Assembly: GCF_008180195.1 (NCBI RefSeq)
Contig: NZ_VTAV01000005.1
Span: forward strand, 1 to 64,000
Origin: Sphingobacterium phlebotomi
GTDB taxonomy: Bacteria; Bacteroidota; Bacteroidia; Sphingobacteriales; Sphingobacteriaceae
Length of the DNA stretch: 64,000 bases
Direction of reading: 5' to 3'
Each line of letters opens with the position of its first letter. Position 1 is the stretch's first letter. The notes beneath the pieces are model-generated. The model worked only from the letters and a program-made list of their open reading frames with translations. It had not been told where the DNA came from and did not search any database. Below are positions 34,823-43,853 of the stretch, piece after piece. The position numbers were made by a program, and so were the translations under genes.

Positions 34823-35305
34823 ATGCGAAAATTACGCAAAGGGGAGAGCTATGGCTTTACGGATCAGCCAGAGACCGCCTCATCTACTACAATTGAAGAG
34901 CAGATTGCTCAGTTCAAAACTGTCTATCTCAATCATGATCGGGTAGCGAAGTACAACCATCTTCTTCACGTTATAGCGAAGAAGTTCCGTTTTACGGACT
35001 TTGCAGATTACCGCCCAAGTTGGGTTATCGATAGGTTTTGGTCCAAGTATAACTTGAATGATACGGATCGGTTTAATTTATTTGATCTGGTGCTTCTGGC
35101 ACAGGGAGCCGTCCGGCACGGAAGTCAAGAGGCCAAGGCACTGGATAGTTTCCTAAAAGACTTTCTGTCCTACATGGTTGCTAGCTATACGGTACACTAT
35201 AGGAACCGATCGTACCGTGCCATCGGTGATTATATGTCGCAAGAACAGGTAGACGATATTAAAGAAGGAGTGAGGATAGATTTTGTTGGTCGTTTTCGGG
35301 GTTAA
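34823..35305 (+). CDS. Hypothetical protein (160 aa)
   Basis: A soluble, helical protein starting at ATG 34823. The middle contains KFRFTDFADYRPSWVIDRFW and the end is basic and aromatic (ASYTVHYRNRSYRAIGDY). No signal peptide. No family recognised. It ends 4 bp before the ATG of the thioredoxin-like gene and so heads the thioredoxin-SusC-SusD operon. Confidence 0.6.
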   Translation: MRKLRKGESYGFTDQPETASSTTIEEQIAQFKTVYLNHDRVAKYNHLLHVIAKKFRFTDFADYRPSWVIDRFWSKYNLNDTDRFNLFDLVLLAQGAVRHGSQEAKALDSFLKDFLSYMVASYTVHYRNRSYRAIGDYMSQEQVDDIKEGVRIDFVGRFRG

Positions 35306-35309
35306 GGTG

Positions 35310-36095
35310 ATGAAGAACTATTTGTTTTATAGTAATTCAGAGCCTAGGGTTATTGAATTGCCACTTGTCGTATTGATGATATGTTTTTCAAGTAATTTAC
35401 CTTTCATTATGGATTTGAAGAACATAAGAATCCTTTGTTTGGGATTCTTATGTGTTTCGTTGAAGAGTTTGTTTTTTAAGGCAACGAAGAACAAAGTAGT
35501 CTTTTATTACGGACTACTTTGTTTCATGTTGTTTAATCTATCAGACGCCTGGGCGCAGTCCGCGGAATCGCGGACTGCCGAAGGGCAAACCGAGATTAAG
35601 CCTTTGCAGATAGGGGATACCATACCAGAGGAATTATGGCATATGCCCTTGCAGGTAGTAAACCACCCGGAAGGAAAGGATACGATTACGCTTAATGACT
35701 ATCGAGATAAGAAGCTGATAATATTGGATTTTATGCATACTCGGTGTAAAGGGTGTACCGATAAGCTGAAAGAGCTCGATACCCTGCAAAAGATATTTAG
35801 CTGTACTATCAAGTTTGTATTAATGTCTCCAGAGAAGAAGAGTGAAATGGAGTCATTTCTTAAATATCGTCCAATGTCAACGTTTTACAGTTTTCCGCTA
35901 ACGTTTATAGACCAGACCGTTGCTGACTACATCAGGTACCGCTTTATTTCACATTTTGTATGGGTGTATAGAGGGAAAATTGTTGCTATAACAGGTGGAA
36001 ACGAGGTAGCTGACGATAATTTAAAGAAGCTTCTTAATACAGGAAATATTAATCTTCCTGTCAAAAACGATTTTGAAGGGGAGGAGGGTATATGA
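35310..36095 (+). CDS. Thioredoxin-fold (TlpA-like) protein of a SusC/D locus
   Basis: A 261-residue protein from ATG 35310 (preceded by AAGG); ATG 35409 is an alternative. A hydrophobic segment ends near DAWAQ (residue ~85), which looks like a signal or anchor. The thioredoxin-like domain follows (IGDTIPEELWHMPLQVV, KLIILDFMHTRCKGCTDKL) with the CxxC motif CKGC. Such proteins often accompany SusC/D pairs in Bacteroidota and may keep cargo disulfides reduced or oxidised. The stop overlaps the SusC ATG (ATGA). The first ~90 codons contain three perfect palindromes, so the true N-terminus is less certain than the domain. Confidence 0.7.
   Translation: MKNYLFYSNSEPRVIELPLVVLMICFSSNLPFIMDLKNIRILCLGFLCVSLKSLFFKATKNKVVFYYGLLCFMLFNLSDAWAQSAESRTAEGQTEIKPLQIGDTIPEELWHMPLQVVNHPEGKDTITLNDYRDKKLIILDFMHTRCKGCTDKLKELDTLQKIFSCTIKFVLMSPEKKSEMESFLKYRPMSTFYSFPLTFIDQTVADYIRYRFISHFVWVYRGKIVAITGGNEVADDNLKKLLNTGNINLPVKNDFEGEEGI
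35422..35578. repeat. Three consecutive perfect hairpins
   Basis: Hairpin 1: ACATAAGAATCC with GGATTCTTATGT (35422-35453). Hairpin 2: AACAAAGTAGTC with GACTACTTTGTT (35490-35523). Hairpin 3: GCAGTCCGCG with CGCGGACTGC around a GAAT loop (35555-35578). All arms of 10-12 bp match exactly, within the 5' coding part of the thioredoxin-like gene. Confidence 0.75.
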
Positions 36096-39000
36096 AAGTT
36101 ATTACGGTTTCGATATTGTGTATCCTCCATTTAGTGGGGTATGCGCAACAACGTAAATTTACTGTCATTGAGGATGGAAGTCGAATTCCATTGGCTGGTG
36201 TTGTTGCGAAAGGCGAACGGGGCGAGATATTAGCTGTTTCGGGTAGGGATGGAGAACTGTCGTTCCCCAAGAGTTTAAAAAATAATACGTTACAGTTTTC
36301 TCTAATTGGTTATGTAACAAGGAATGTCGACCTCGACGAACTCAACGTCGGGGATACGGTGGCGCTGTATCGGGACGTTCAGGCGCTTGAGGAGGTAGTG
36401 GTCATTAACACTGGATATCAGGAATTATCGAAAGAAAGAGCTACAGGGTCATTTGAATTTATTGATAATGAGCTTTTTAATAGACGTACTGGGACCGATG
36501 TTCTTAGTCGGCTGGAAAACACCGTGCCTGGTATGCTATTCGATAGAAGGGGACAATCTGCCGATCAGCTATCTGTTTCTGAAAATAATATTATTGTTCG
36601 AGGCGTAGGCACACTGTCTGACGACATTAAATCCCCCCTCATTGTCCTTGACAATTTCCCATATGGGGGAAATATTGAAGACATAAACCCCAATGATATA
36701 GAGAGTGTAACTGTTTTAAGAGATGCAGCGGCAGCGTCCATTTGGGGGGCTCGCGCAGGCAATGGAGTAATTGTGCTAACATCAAAAAAAGGACGGAAAG
36801 CCAGGCCGATGCGGGTGGACGTAAATAGTAATTTGCGCTTGAACGGTAAACCGGATCTTTTCGAATATGAAAGGATGAACGTAAAGGAATACATTGATAT
36901 GGAGAGAGAGTTGTTTGAAAATGGGTTTTATAATAATACACTGAGTAATAGAACAAGGTTTCCAGCGGTCACGCCAGTAATTGAATTATTAGATTTGAAT
37001 AAACGGGATCTTCTTTCACAGGAAGATCTTGAAGAAAAGCTAAGTTCTTTTGCTACAAATGATTTTCGAAAGGACTATGAACGTTATTTTTATCGAACAG
37101 CCAAGAATTATCAGAATCATGTTTCTTTGCGTGGCGGTAATGACAAACACCAGTACCTCTTTTCTGCGGGGGCGGATAATAATGAAAGCGTATTGGTTGG
37201 AAACAATACAGATCGGTACAGTATTAGAACAAACAATAATTATCAGTTGCTTCCTTCATTAAAGATGGAACTGATGTCTGTTTACACGCAAACTAAGACT
37301 ACCTCGAATTCACCCGGAGATTACACCGTTTTGAATTATGACGTAGGCAAGCAAATGTACCCATACGCGGTATTACACAATGACGATGAAACGATGGCCT
37401 CTTTAGTAAAGACGTACCGATCAAGTTATATCGATACAGTGGGCAGCGGCCAGTTGCTTGATTGGACCTATAATCCACTTAGAGAATTAAATAGCGCCGA
37501 TAATATCAATGAAGGGAATGCGATTAATATAAACGTCGGAATAAATTATACGCTTAACCGAGACTTACAGTTTGATTTAAGATACCAATACGAGAACATC
37601 CGTAATACGGCAAGCAATATCAGATCTGAAGATATGTTTTACACCCGGGATCTTATTAACCAATTTTCGTTTTTGAACGATGGTATTGTCGGTTACAATC
37701 TGCCCATAGGAAGTATAATTGATAAGAGTAATATCCATACCAAATCACACGCATTGCGATTACAGGCTAACTACAATAAAATATTTGCTCATGGAGGTGA
37801 GTTACATCTCCTAGCGGGGAATGAAATTAGAGATGCCCAGAGTAACGGTAACGTATTTCGCTACATGGGGGTAGATAAGAATACGTTAGGATATTCTTCC
37901 GTTGATAATTTGACGATGTTTACGAAATGGGATAGGCTCGGAAGAGGGCGGATTCCAACATTTGGTAGCTTAACAGGAACCACCGACCGATTTGTCTCTT
38001 TTTATGGCAATGGCAGTTATACGTTTAAAAGCAAGTATACAATAAGCGGAAGTACTAGAAATGATGCTTCCAATCTTTTCGGCGCTTCCGCAAACAATAA
38101 ATGGAAACCATTGTGGTCGTTGGGAGGCAAGTGGAATCTCGCCGCCGAATCATTTATGGGTTTCAGTTGGTTGAATGATCTGTCCTTGCGAATAACTCAC
38201 GGGGTAAGTGGGAACACTAATAATACTATTTCCGCTGTGCCAATATTAAGTATTCAAAACGCCTCAAGTAGTATTATAAATCGACCACAAGCTGTTATCC
38301 AGACCCCAGGCAACGAACACCTTTCGTGGGAATCTGTTTATATGACTAATATAGGGATCGACTATCGTTTGTTTAACAATCGGTTTAGTGGCACAATCGA
38401 AGGGTATTCTAAGATATCCAAAAACTTGATTACTGGGATGGAAGTTGATCCTACAACGGGTATGGTTGCGATCCTTGCAAATTCGGGAGAGATGAGAGGT
38501 ATGGGGCTGGACCTGTCGTTTACAGGGAGGATCTCACAGCGTATAGTCAGTTGGGAGTCTACATTTTTACTGAGTTATAATGATTTCAAAATTTCTCATC
38601 TGAATTATGATTTTTCCAATACACGCGGATTGAACACCGCGCTCGGGAATGGCAGTCGTATTACATTAAACAACAACCAGAATAATCCCTACGGCATTTA
38701 TAGCTTCGATTGGAGGGGGTTGGATAAGGAGGGAAATCCTGTTGGTTTATCTGAGGGGATGGAAACTACTGATTACCGTTCAATCATTAACAATACGATG
38801 ATAGGTGATCTGGCTTACCACGGTTCTGCGCTTCCACGTTATTTTGGAGCTTGGAGAAATACCATAGGATGGAAGAATTTAGCGATTTCTTTTAGTATCT
38901 CTTTTAAAATGGGGTACTATTTTAAGAAAGCGGGCTTATCTTATACATCTTTATATCAAAATGGTATTGGGTCGCCAGATTATGGGCGTAGATGGCAAAA

Positions 39001-39322
39001 AGAAGGGGACGAGACTCATACGGATATACCCGCTGCGGTATACCCGGCAGATAGTAGACGAGATCAGTTTTTTCTTGCATCACCTGCTAATGTTTTAAGG
39101 GCTGACAATATAAGGTTTGACGATATAACGTTAAACTATACGTTAGATAAGAGTGCGCTGAAAAACTTACCCTTTGAAAATATAAAAATCTTTGCCCATC
39201 TAAATAGATTAGGCGTGCTCTGGAAAGCAACTTCGCGGGATCTGGATCCTGACTTTAATGTGGGAAATGCCTTTTATCCACCAACAAGGCAAATAACAAT
39301 TGGTGTTAACTTAAATTTATAA
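36092..39322 (+). CDS. SusC/RagA-family TonB-dependent outer-membrane transporter (1)
   Basis: A 1,076-residue protein with signal peptide MKVITVSILCILHLVGYAQQ and no STN domain. A carboxypeptidase-regulatory-like domain lies at ~22-95, then the plug domain (NIIVRGVGTLSDDIKSPLIV, IESVTVLRDAAAASIWGARA, NGVIVLTSKKG) and a beta-barrel of ~800 residues ending GVNLNL. It imports a ligand with its SusD lid and TonB energy. The pairing with a thioredoxin-like gene and absence of any glycoside hydrolase suggest a peptide or protein ligand rather than a glycan. It overlaps the upstream gene by ATGA and precedes susD by 2 bp. Confidence 0.93.
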   Translation: MKVITVSILCILHLVGYAQQRKFTVIEDGSRIPLAGVVAKGERGEILAVSGRDGELSFPKSLKNNTLQFSLIGYVTRNVDLDELNVGDTVALYRDVQALEEVVVINTGYQELSKERATGSFEFIDNELFNRRTGTDVLSRLENTVPGMLFDRRGQSADQLSVSENNIIVRGVGTLSDDIKSPLIVLDNFPYGGNIEDINPNDIESVTVLRDAAAASIWGARAGNGVIVLTSKKGRKARPMRVDVNSNLRLNGKPDLFEYERMNVKEYIDMERELFENGFYNNTLSNRTRFPAVTPVIELLDLNKRDLLSQEDLEEKLSSFATNDFRKDYERYFYRTAKNYQNHVSLRGGNDKHQYLFSAGADNNESVLVGNNTDRYSIRTNNNYQLLPSLKMELMSVYTQTKTTSNSPGDYTVLNYDVGKQMYPYAVLHNDDETMASLVKTYRSSYIDTVGSGQLLDWTYNPLRELNSADNINEGNAININVGINYTLNRDLQFDLRYQYENIRNTASNIRSEDMFYTRDLINQFSFLNDGIVGYNLPIGSIIDKSNIHTKSHALRLQANYNKIFAHGGELHLLAGNEIRDAQSNGNVFRYMGVDKNTLGYSSVDNLTMFTKWDRLGRGRIPTFGSLTGTTDRFVSFYGNGSYTFKSKYTISGSTRNDASNLFGASANNKWKPLWSLGGKWNLAAESFMGFSWLNDLSLRITHGVSGNTNNTISAVPILSIQNASSSIINRPQAVIQTPGNEHLSWESVYMTNIGIDYRLFNNRFSGTIEGYSKISKNLITGMEVDPTTGMVAILANSGEMRGMGLDLSFTGRISQRIVSWESTFLLSYNDFKISHLNYDFSNTRGLNTALGNGSRITLNNNQNNPYGIYSFDWRGLDKEGNPVGLSEGMETTDYRSIINNTMIGDLAYHGSALPRYFGAWRNTIGWKNLAISFSISFKMGYYFKKAGLSYTSLYQNGIGSPDYGRRWQKEGDETHTDIPAAVYPADSRRDQFFLASPANVLRADNIRFDDITLNYTLDKSALKNLPFENIKIFAHLNRLGVLWKATSRDLDPDFNVGNAFYPPTRQITIGVNLNL

Positions 39323-39324
39323 TT

Positions 39325-40641
39325 ATGAGGATTTTATATTTGTTTTTTGTTTTGTTCTGTTCTTGTGATTCATATTTAGACGCAAAATCAGATCTTACTT
39401 TATCTACGCTTGACTCGAAGGAGGCGGCTGAGGCACTTCTTGATGGTATTGATCGTATGAATAAAGGTTCGGTTGTCCTTCAAAATGCATCTGACGAGTA
39501 TTATATAAGGGACGAGGTGTACAATGCCATATCTAATCCATTCAACTTGGAAAGCTATATCTGGTTCGAAGGCACCCAAACGGACGAAGATTGGAATTCA
39601 TTGTATAGAGCTATTTACACAGCAAATCTTGTAATTGATAATCTCGAAAGAGCCGGGTTGAAAGAGGGAGAATCGGATTTTTTGAAATATAGAGCAAATG
39701 CTTCATTTTATCGTGCACATGCCTACAGTCATCTTCTTCAGATATACACCGATGTATATGATGATCATAATGCAGCTAATATGTCAGGAATTGTCATTCG
39801 AGAAGATTCCGATTTCTCTAAAAAATCGTTTGTTTCATCCCTAAAAGATAGCTACGTGTACGTTATTGATGATCTGCAGTCTAATCAAAAATATTTGGAC
39901 CAGATAGCCGCTCTTAAAACAAGGCCTTCAATACAAAGCTCTTTGGCCCTATTGGCGAGAATCTACCTTTACAAAGGAGATTACCAAAAGGCTTATGATT
40001 TGACAACCGAGTTGGTTTCGGGCGATGGATCGGAATTGTTGGATTACAATGAATTAGATACATTAGAAAATATACCTTTTGAAATATTTAATAGAGAGGT
40101 TATTTTTTACAGCTCAACCGTTGTAGCGAATAATGTGTATCAATCGACGGCCTCTGTGTCGAGACAATTTTATGAGAGTTATGACGATCGGGATTTACGG
40201 AAGACGTTGTATTTTCAGATGCTCCCGAACGGAGAGATTGGTTTCAAAGGTAGTTATAATGGATCATTGTCTAATCTTTTTAATGGGATCGCATGGGATG
40301 AGGTTTATCTAATTAGAGCAGAAAGCGCTGCGAGAACTGGAAACGAGCATGAAGCACTTGATATCCTTAATCTCTTGAAGAAGCGTCGGTGGAAAAATGA
40401 ATGCTATGAACCGTACGAGATTGCTAACATCGACGATGTGTTGGATGCGGTCTTGAATGAACGAAAATTGCAACTTTTTTTTCGGGGAAATAGGTTTTCG
40501 GATGTAAAGAGATATAATAAAGAGGGAAGAGGAATAGTGTTACGCAGAGTGGTGAATGGACAAGAAATAATACTGGAACCGAATGATCCAGGTTATATAT
40601 GGTCAATCCCAAAACGAGTTAAGGATTTAGCTGGGTTGTAA
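39325..40641 (+). CDS. SusD/RagB-family surface lipoprotein (1)
   Basis: A 438-residue protein with a lipoprotein signal (MRILYLFFVLFCSCDSYLDA; lipid Cys at about residue 12 or 14). Typical SusD segments follow: WNSLYRAIYTANLVIDNLE, FLKYRANASFYRAHAYSHLL, AWDEVYLIRAESAARTGN and LNERKLQLFFRGNRFSDVKR, ending in IWSIPKRVKDLAGL. It binds ligand at the mouth of the SusC barrel. It is shorter than many SusD proteins (often 500 or more residues) but complete at both ends. Confidence 0.92.
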   Translation: MRILYLFFVLFCSCDSYLDAKSDLTLSTLDSKEAAEALLDGIDRMNKGSVVLQNASDEYYIRDEVYNAISNPFNLESYIWFEGTQTDEDWNSLYRAIYTANLVIDNLERAGLKEGESDFLKYRANASFYRAHAYSHLLQIYTDVYDDHNAANMSGIVIREDSDFSKKSFVSSLKDSYVYVIDDLQSNQKYLDQIAALKTRPSIQSSLALLARIYLYKGDYQKAYDLTTELVSGDGSELLDYNELDTLENIPFEIFNREVIFYSSTVVANNVYQSTASVSRQFYESYDDRDLRKTLYFQMLPNGEIGFKGSYNGSLSNLFNGIAWDEVYLIRAESAARTGNEHEALDILNLLKKRRWKNECYEPYEIANIDDVLDAVLNERKLQLFFRGNRFSDVKRYNKEGRGIVLRRVVNGQEIILEPNDPGYIWSIPKRVKDLAGL

Positions 40642-40653
40642 TCATATACTAAG

Positions 40654-40680
40654 ATAGCCCGAGTGTTCGACTCGGGCTAT
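40654..40680 (+). terminator. Hairpin after the SusC/D operon
   Basis: ATAGCCCGAG-n7-CTCGGGCTAT forms a perfect 10-bp stem 13 bp after the susD stop. The following sequence is AT-rich (ATAATAC) but not a pure T run. Confidence 0.7.
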
Positions 40681-40687
40681 ATAATAC

Positions 40688-40718
40688 ACAAACTTTTGCC
40701 CGCTGAGCAAAAGTTTGT
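40688..40718 (-). terminator. Hairpin after the DUF6520-like gene
   Basis: ACAAACTTTTGC-n7-GCAAAAGTTTGT forms a perfect 12-bp stem seven bases beyond the stop codon of the - strand gene at 40725. It lies back to back with the susD terminator, so the two convergent units are insulated. Confidence 0.65.
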
Positions 40719-40724
40719 ATTAAA

Positions 40725-41120
40725 TCAAGGTTGGAAATGGACATTGCTGCTTGGCCCGCTAAATTCGGTTGCACTTGGGTTCCCGGTTTCTTGAACCAAG
40801 AGATTTTTTAGGTCGTCCTCCGTCAAACCTTCTTCAGGATCCTGAGATGGAGAGGCGATCCTGATCTCGCATAACTGTGTATTTCCCGAACAACCACCAC
40901 CCGAGGGATTGTACATATAGCTTGCTGGATCATCTTGATCACCTGTACCATCATAAGAAAACCACGCCTCGGAGAACACCTTCGCAGTTTCAACCTTCAC
41001 CTCCTTCTTCGCCTCCTTCTCATCTCCATTACCATTCGTAGCAGCAGAAGCCGTTCCGATTAAACATAGTGCAAATACCGTAAATGCACTTTTTAGATAT
41101 TTTATTTTTAATGCTGTCAT
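40725..41120 (-). CDS. DUF6520-like secreted small protein
   Basis: A 131-residue protein; I choose ATG 41118-41120 (MTALKIKYLKSAFTVFALCL, cleavage after TASA). The mature part is acidic, with AWFSYDGTGDQDDPASYMY, a cysteine-containing GGGCSGNTQLCEIRI and a C-terminal SNVHFQP. This layout (signal peptide, W/Y-rich strand, paired Cys, short acidic end) resembles DUF6520 proteins, found in multiple copies in Bacteroidota near regulators and SusC/D genes. Function unknown; a secreted structural or signalling peptide is possible. It converges on the SusC/D operon. Confidence 0.65.
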   Translation of the reverse strand: MTALKIKYLKSAFTVFALCLIGTASAATNGNGDEKEAKKEVKVETAKVFSEAWFSYDGTGDQDDPASYMYNPSGGGCSGNTQLCEIRIASPSQDPEEGLTEDDLKNLLVQETGNPSATEFSGPSSNVHFQP

Positions 41121-41319
41121 AGCAAATCTTTTAAATGTTTTTAATTTAGAATATAATCTGTTAGAGGGCATGCCCGTACCACTAAAAATAGACACCTGCA
41201 AGTGCCGTGGGCATTTGTTAGCACACCCCGTGGGGGAAAAGCGCGTATCTACGCCACCGCCATCTGGCGGGGCCGAGATGTAAAATAGAGGTGATATGTC
41301 TCATCCGTGTTCTCATTTC

Positions 41320-41365
41320 TTTTGTATCAAGCACTGGATCTTATCAACCAGTGTCTGATACAAAA
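41320..41365. repeat. 46-bp imperfect inverted repeat
   Basis: The arms TTTTGTATCA-AG-CACTGG and CCAGTG-TC-TGATACAAAA match at 16 of 18 positions around a 10-nt loop. No T run follows on either strand, so it is not an obvious terminator. It lies in the 383-bp gap between the divergent DUF6520-like gene and the 213-aa gene, where a regulator site is expected. Confidence 0.7.
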
Positions 41366-41503
41366 GTAGGGCAACTTCAGCGGCAACGTTTGTCTAGGTT
41401 TGCGATAGGGTATTGTCCATTTTTGACAACTCATGTAGCTATCTATAAATTTGTTAACTTAGTACAGCTATAACAGTTGTTGATATCAAGATCATGATGT
41501 AGT

Positions 41504-42145
41504 ATGTCGATTAAGCAGAAAGATTGGGTATGGATGATGTTTCCGAGAGAGCCACAACTCGGGCTGGTTCTTGCCGTACGCGAACATACCGTCGTTCTTC
41601 GATTGCTTGCCGGATACAGAAGGTTGTATCCCGTACGTGAGATCGTGTCTAAGCGCATGGTGTGCAAAGCCGAACTAAGTGAAGAGGAGATCCAGCAGTT
41701 GCCATGCGGCAAGCGCCCCCTGCTCTTGGGACGTGCACAACAGATCGTAGCGGTTAATCGTATTTTCCTGGATAACGACCAACGAAAGGAGAGACGCGTG
41801 TATTACTGCAGGCGCTGCGAAGCTTTCCATACCACGGCACAATTTAAGATCCCCGTGGAGATACTCAAGAAACTGGCCGCTAATCCCTATATACCGCTGG
41901 CTCCAGAAGATTACAGCAGGGGGCAAGACCGAAAAAAGGTATGGCGCTGGCTACGAACTGATATAGGCGTCGTCGTTTCCTTGCGGTTGTTTGATTATTC
42001 GCTGCCGGGCTATGGTAACGATAGCAAACGCGATGCAGTAGTCAAGATCCTGATCGATCCGCTTGATTATCTCCACTATCTTTTTCTCTTTCTCTATAAC
42101 CGCCGGAAAGAACGCAACAAGAACCGAAATATACCGCAGCACTAA
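41504..42145 (+). CDS. Hypothetical protein (213 aa)
   Basis: A soluble, basic protein starting at ATG 41504. It has strands around VWMMFPREPQLGLVLAVREH, a Cys pair in RRVYYCRRCEAFHTTAQF that could bind zinc, and a C-terminal helical and very basic tail (NRRKERNKNRN). The family is not recognised. It overlaps the end of the convergent AraC gene by 4 bp. Confidence 0.6.
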   Translation: MSIKQKDWVWMMFPREPQLGLVLAVREHTVVLRLLAGYRRLYPVREIVSKRMVCKAELSEEEIQQLPCGKRPLLLGRAQQIVAVNRIFLDNDQRKERRVYYCRRCEAFHTTAQFKIPVEILKKLAANPYIPLAPEDYSRGQDRKKVWRWLRTDIGVVVSLRLFDYSLPGYGNDSKRDAVVKILIDPLDYLHYLFLFLYNRRKERNKNRNIPQH

Positions 42146-43140
42146 ATAGGCCTGTTTCGGAATGCACTCGGTGTTTCACCTGTATGCTTCTTAAAGAACT
42201 TGCTAAAAGAAGCTACGCTGGAGAACCCACAACGTTCGGCAGCATCGCCCAGCAGCGCGTAGGCTTTTAGTTCTTTTCGGCAACGCTCTACCACAAAGCG
42301 ATCTTTGTATTGCTTGGCTGTCGTACCAGTCTGCCGTTTGAGTATGTGGCTCATGTGCGATTCGGAAAACCCCATTTTTTCTGCAACTTCCTGTAGGCTA
42401 AAATTCTGACCATAAATATCTACATATGCTTTTATGGTATTTATATGTTTATAAATCAGATTTTTACAAGTGTCTTCGTAATCATATTCTTTATGTATTT
42501 TTTGCTTGGAAAGTTCGATCAATTGGATCAATCTTTCCAAGATAAAACTTTCGTTGTGCAATTGCTTGGCCACTAGATTTCGGCACAGGGTCTCGATATA
42601 GAGCTCGGTAATTGGACCCACCTGGAAATCGATGCTGCATTTCGGAAAAGGCGACTGGTTGCGATAGGCGTCCAGTAGCGGGTGCAGGAAAGTATACTTG
42701 CTGTCGTTTCCTTCACGGAAGATGGAGGCTCGAAAATAGAAGCCGAAAATGGTCGACCTCCCCGGAGGTAGGGTGATATGGTAATCTTCGGGGGGTAAGT
42801 ACAGGTATTGGGCGCGATGGTTGGCTAGTTTGGATAACAATTGGGCATCCTGATCGTAAAACTTAACTGGCCCGCTATCTGACAGAACGTACAGGATATG
42901 GAGATCGGGATGGTCTATTTCGAAGGGAATGTGTCGTTCGTCGTCCAGTACGATATCGATAAAGTAAAGGTACCCTTGGAGCCCGTCAAACTCTTGTAAT
43001 ATAGCTTCTTCACCTTGGTGTTTCCAGTAGGTTTCTTCGGCGTGGCGCATAGCTATGCTACGCTCAATTTTGGTTAAATAGGCTGGTGAGTCTACTTCGT
43101 TAAAGTATTCATGCAAGCCCAGATGCATGCTTTTTTTCAT
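42142..43140 (-). CDS. AraC-family transcriptional regulator
   Basis: A 332-residue protein from ATG 43138-43140. The C-terminal ~100 residues hold two HTH motifs: FSLQEVAEKMGFSESHMSHI and AAERCGFSSVASFSKFFKKH, ending TGETPSAFRNR. The N-terminal ~220 residues are an unassigned, probably beta-rich sensor domain. Its target is unknown; nearest candidates are the small gene upstream at 43237 and the DUF6520-like gene. Confidence 0.9.
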   Translation of the reverse strand: MKKSMHLGLHEYFNEVDSPAYLTKIERSIAMRHAEETYWKHQGEEAILQEFDGLQGYLYFIDIVLDDERHIPFEIDHPDLHILYVLSDSGPVKFYDQDAQLLSKLANHRAQYLYLPPEDYHITLPPGRSTIFGFYFRASIFREGNDSKYTFLHPLLDAYRNQSPFPKCSIDFQVGPITELYIETLCRNLVAKQLHNESFILERLIQLIELSKQKIHKEYDYEDTCKNLIYKHINTIKAYVDIYGQNFSLQEVAEKMGFSESHMSHILKRQTGTTAKQYKDRFVVERCRKELKAYALLGDAAERCGFSSVASFSKFFKKHTGETPSAFRNRPI

Positions 43141-43236
43141 AAGGTTAGTTTATGAAGGATGAAGGTAAAGGATTTTTAGTATCCCCCAGGAGCACTGTTC
43201 GGCTGGCTCCCGAGGGAATGGCTGATACTAATGATA

Positions 43237-43629
43237 TTAAAGGGTTTGTTTGTAACGGATAAAGATGGCCAGTTCCGGAACGAGTACGCTCGGTGTTGAG
43301 GTAAGCGTAAAGGTAATCTCGTCTAATCCAAATAAGATGAGCTCTTTAAGGTCATCACTGTTTTCATTTGCACGGGTCTCTTTGTTAAACTGTACCATGG
43401 TCCGCTTCTCAAAATGGTCGGCAATGGCGTTGGCCAGCCGCAACGTAAAATCGGCAGGCATGATGTCCAGTTGCTGATCCTGATGAGGCAGCAGGTCAAA
43501 AGATTCGCGCATCCATCCCTTAAAATCGGTACGGATAAAATTAACTTCTGCTTGTAATTCGGCATCTGGAAGTGCTACGACCGACGCTTGCTTCTGAGCA
43601 ACACCGATATTGTCAAAGCTGTATTTCAT
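43237..43629 (-). CDS. Hypothetical protein (130 aa)
   Basis: I start it at ATG 43627-43629 (MKYSFDNIGVAQKQASVVAL); the longer open frame upstream lacks coding character. It is a soluble protein with no signal peptide, ending in alternating strands (EITFTLTSTPSVLVPELAIF). No family recognised. It lies 96 bp upstream of the AraC gene on the same strand. Confidence 0.5.
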   Translation of the reverse strand: MKYSFDNIGVAQKQASVVALPDAELQAEVNFIRTDFKGWMRESFDLLPHQDQQLDIMPADFTLRLANAIADHFEKRTMVQFNKETRANENSDDLKELILFGLDEITFTLTSTPSVLVPELAIFIRYKQTL

Positions 43630-43853
43630 AACATTTTGTTTTGATGAAGCAGGCAAATAAGTTGTTTTCAGCACTGATCACAAGAATTATCGGAGCAAAT
43701 AGGACTGAAATAGGCTTTTATTAAGGTTAATCTTAAATATCAGGCCGATGGATAACGGTCTTTTTGACAAAAAATTCGCCATGGGGGCATCGTTGTTTAG
43801 TGATATTTATTATCTTAGGTTCGAATTATAACTCGTAAACTAACTTAGAAATT

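Noticed and set aside
40424..40612. Short antisense frame inside the susD gene
   Set aside because: It lies within a clear SusD coding region and has no independent support.
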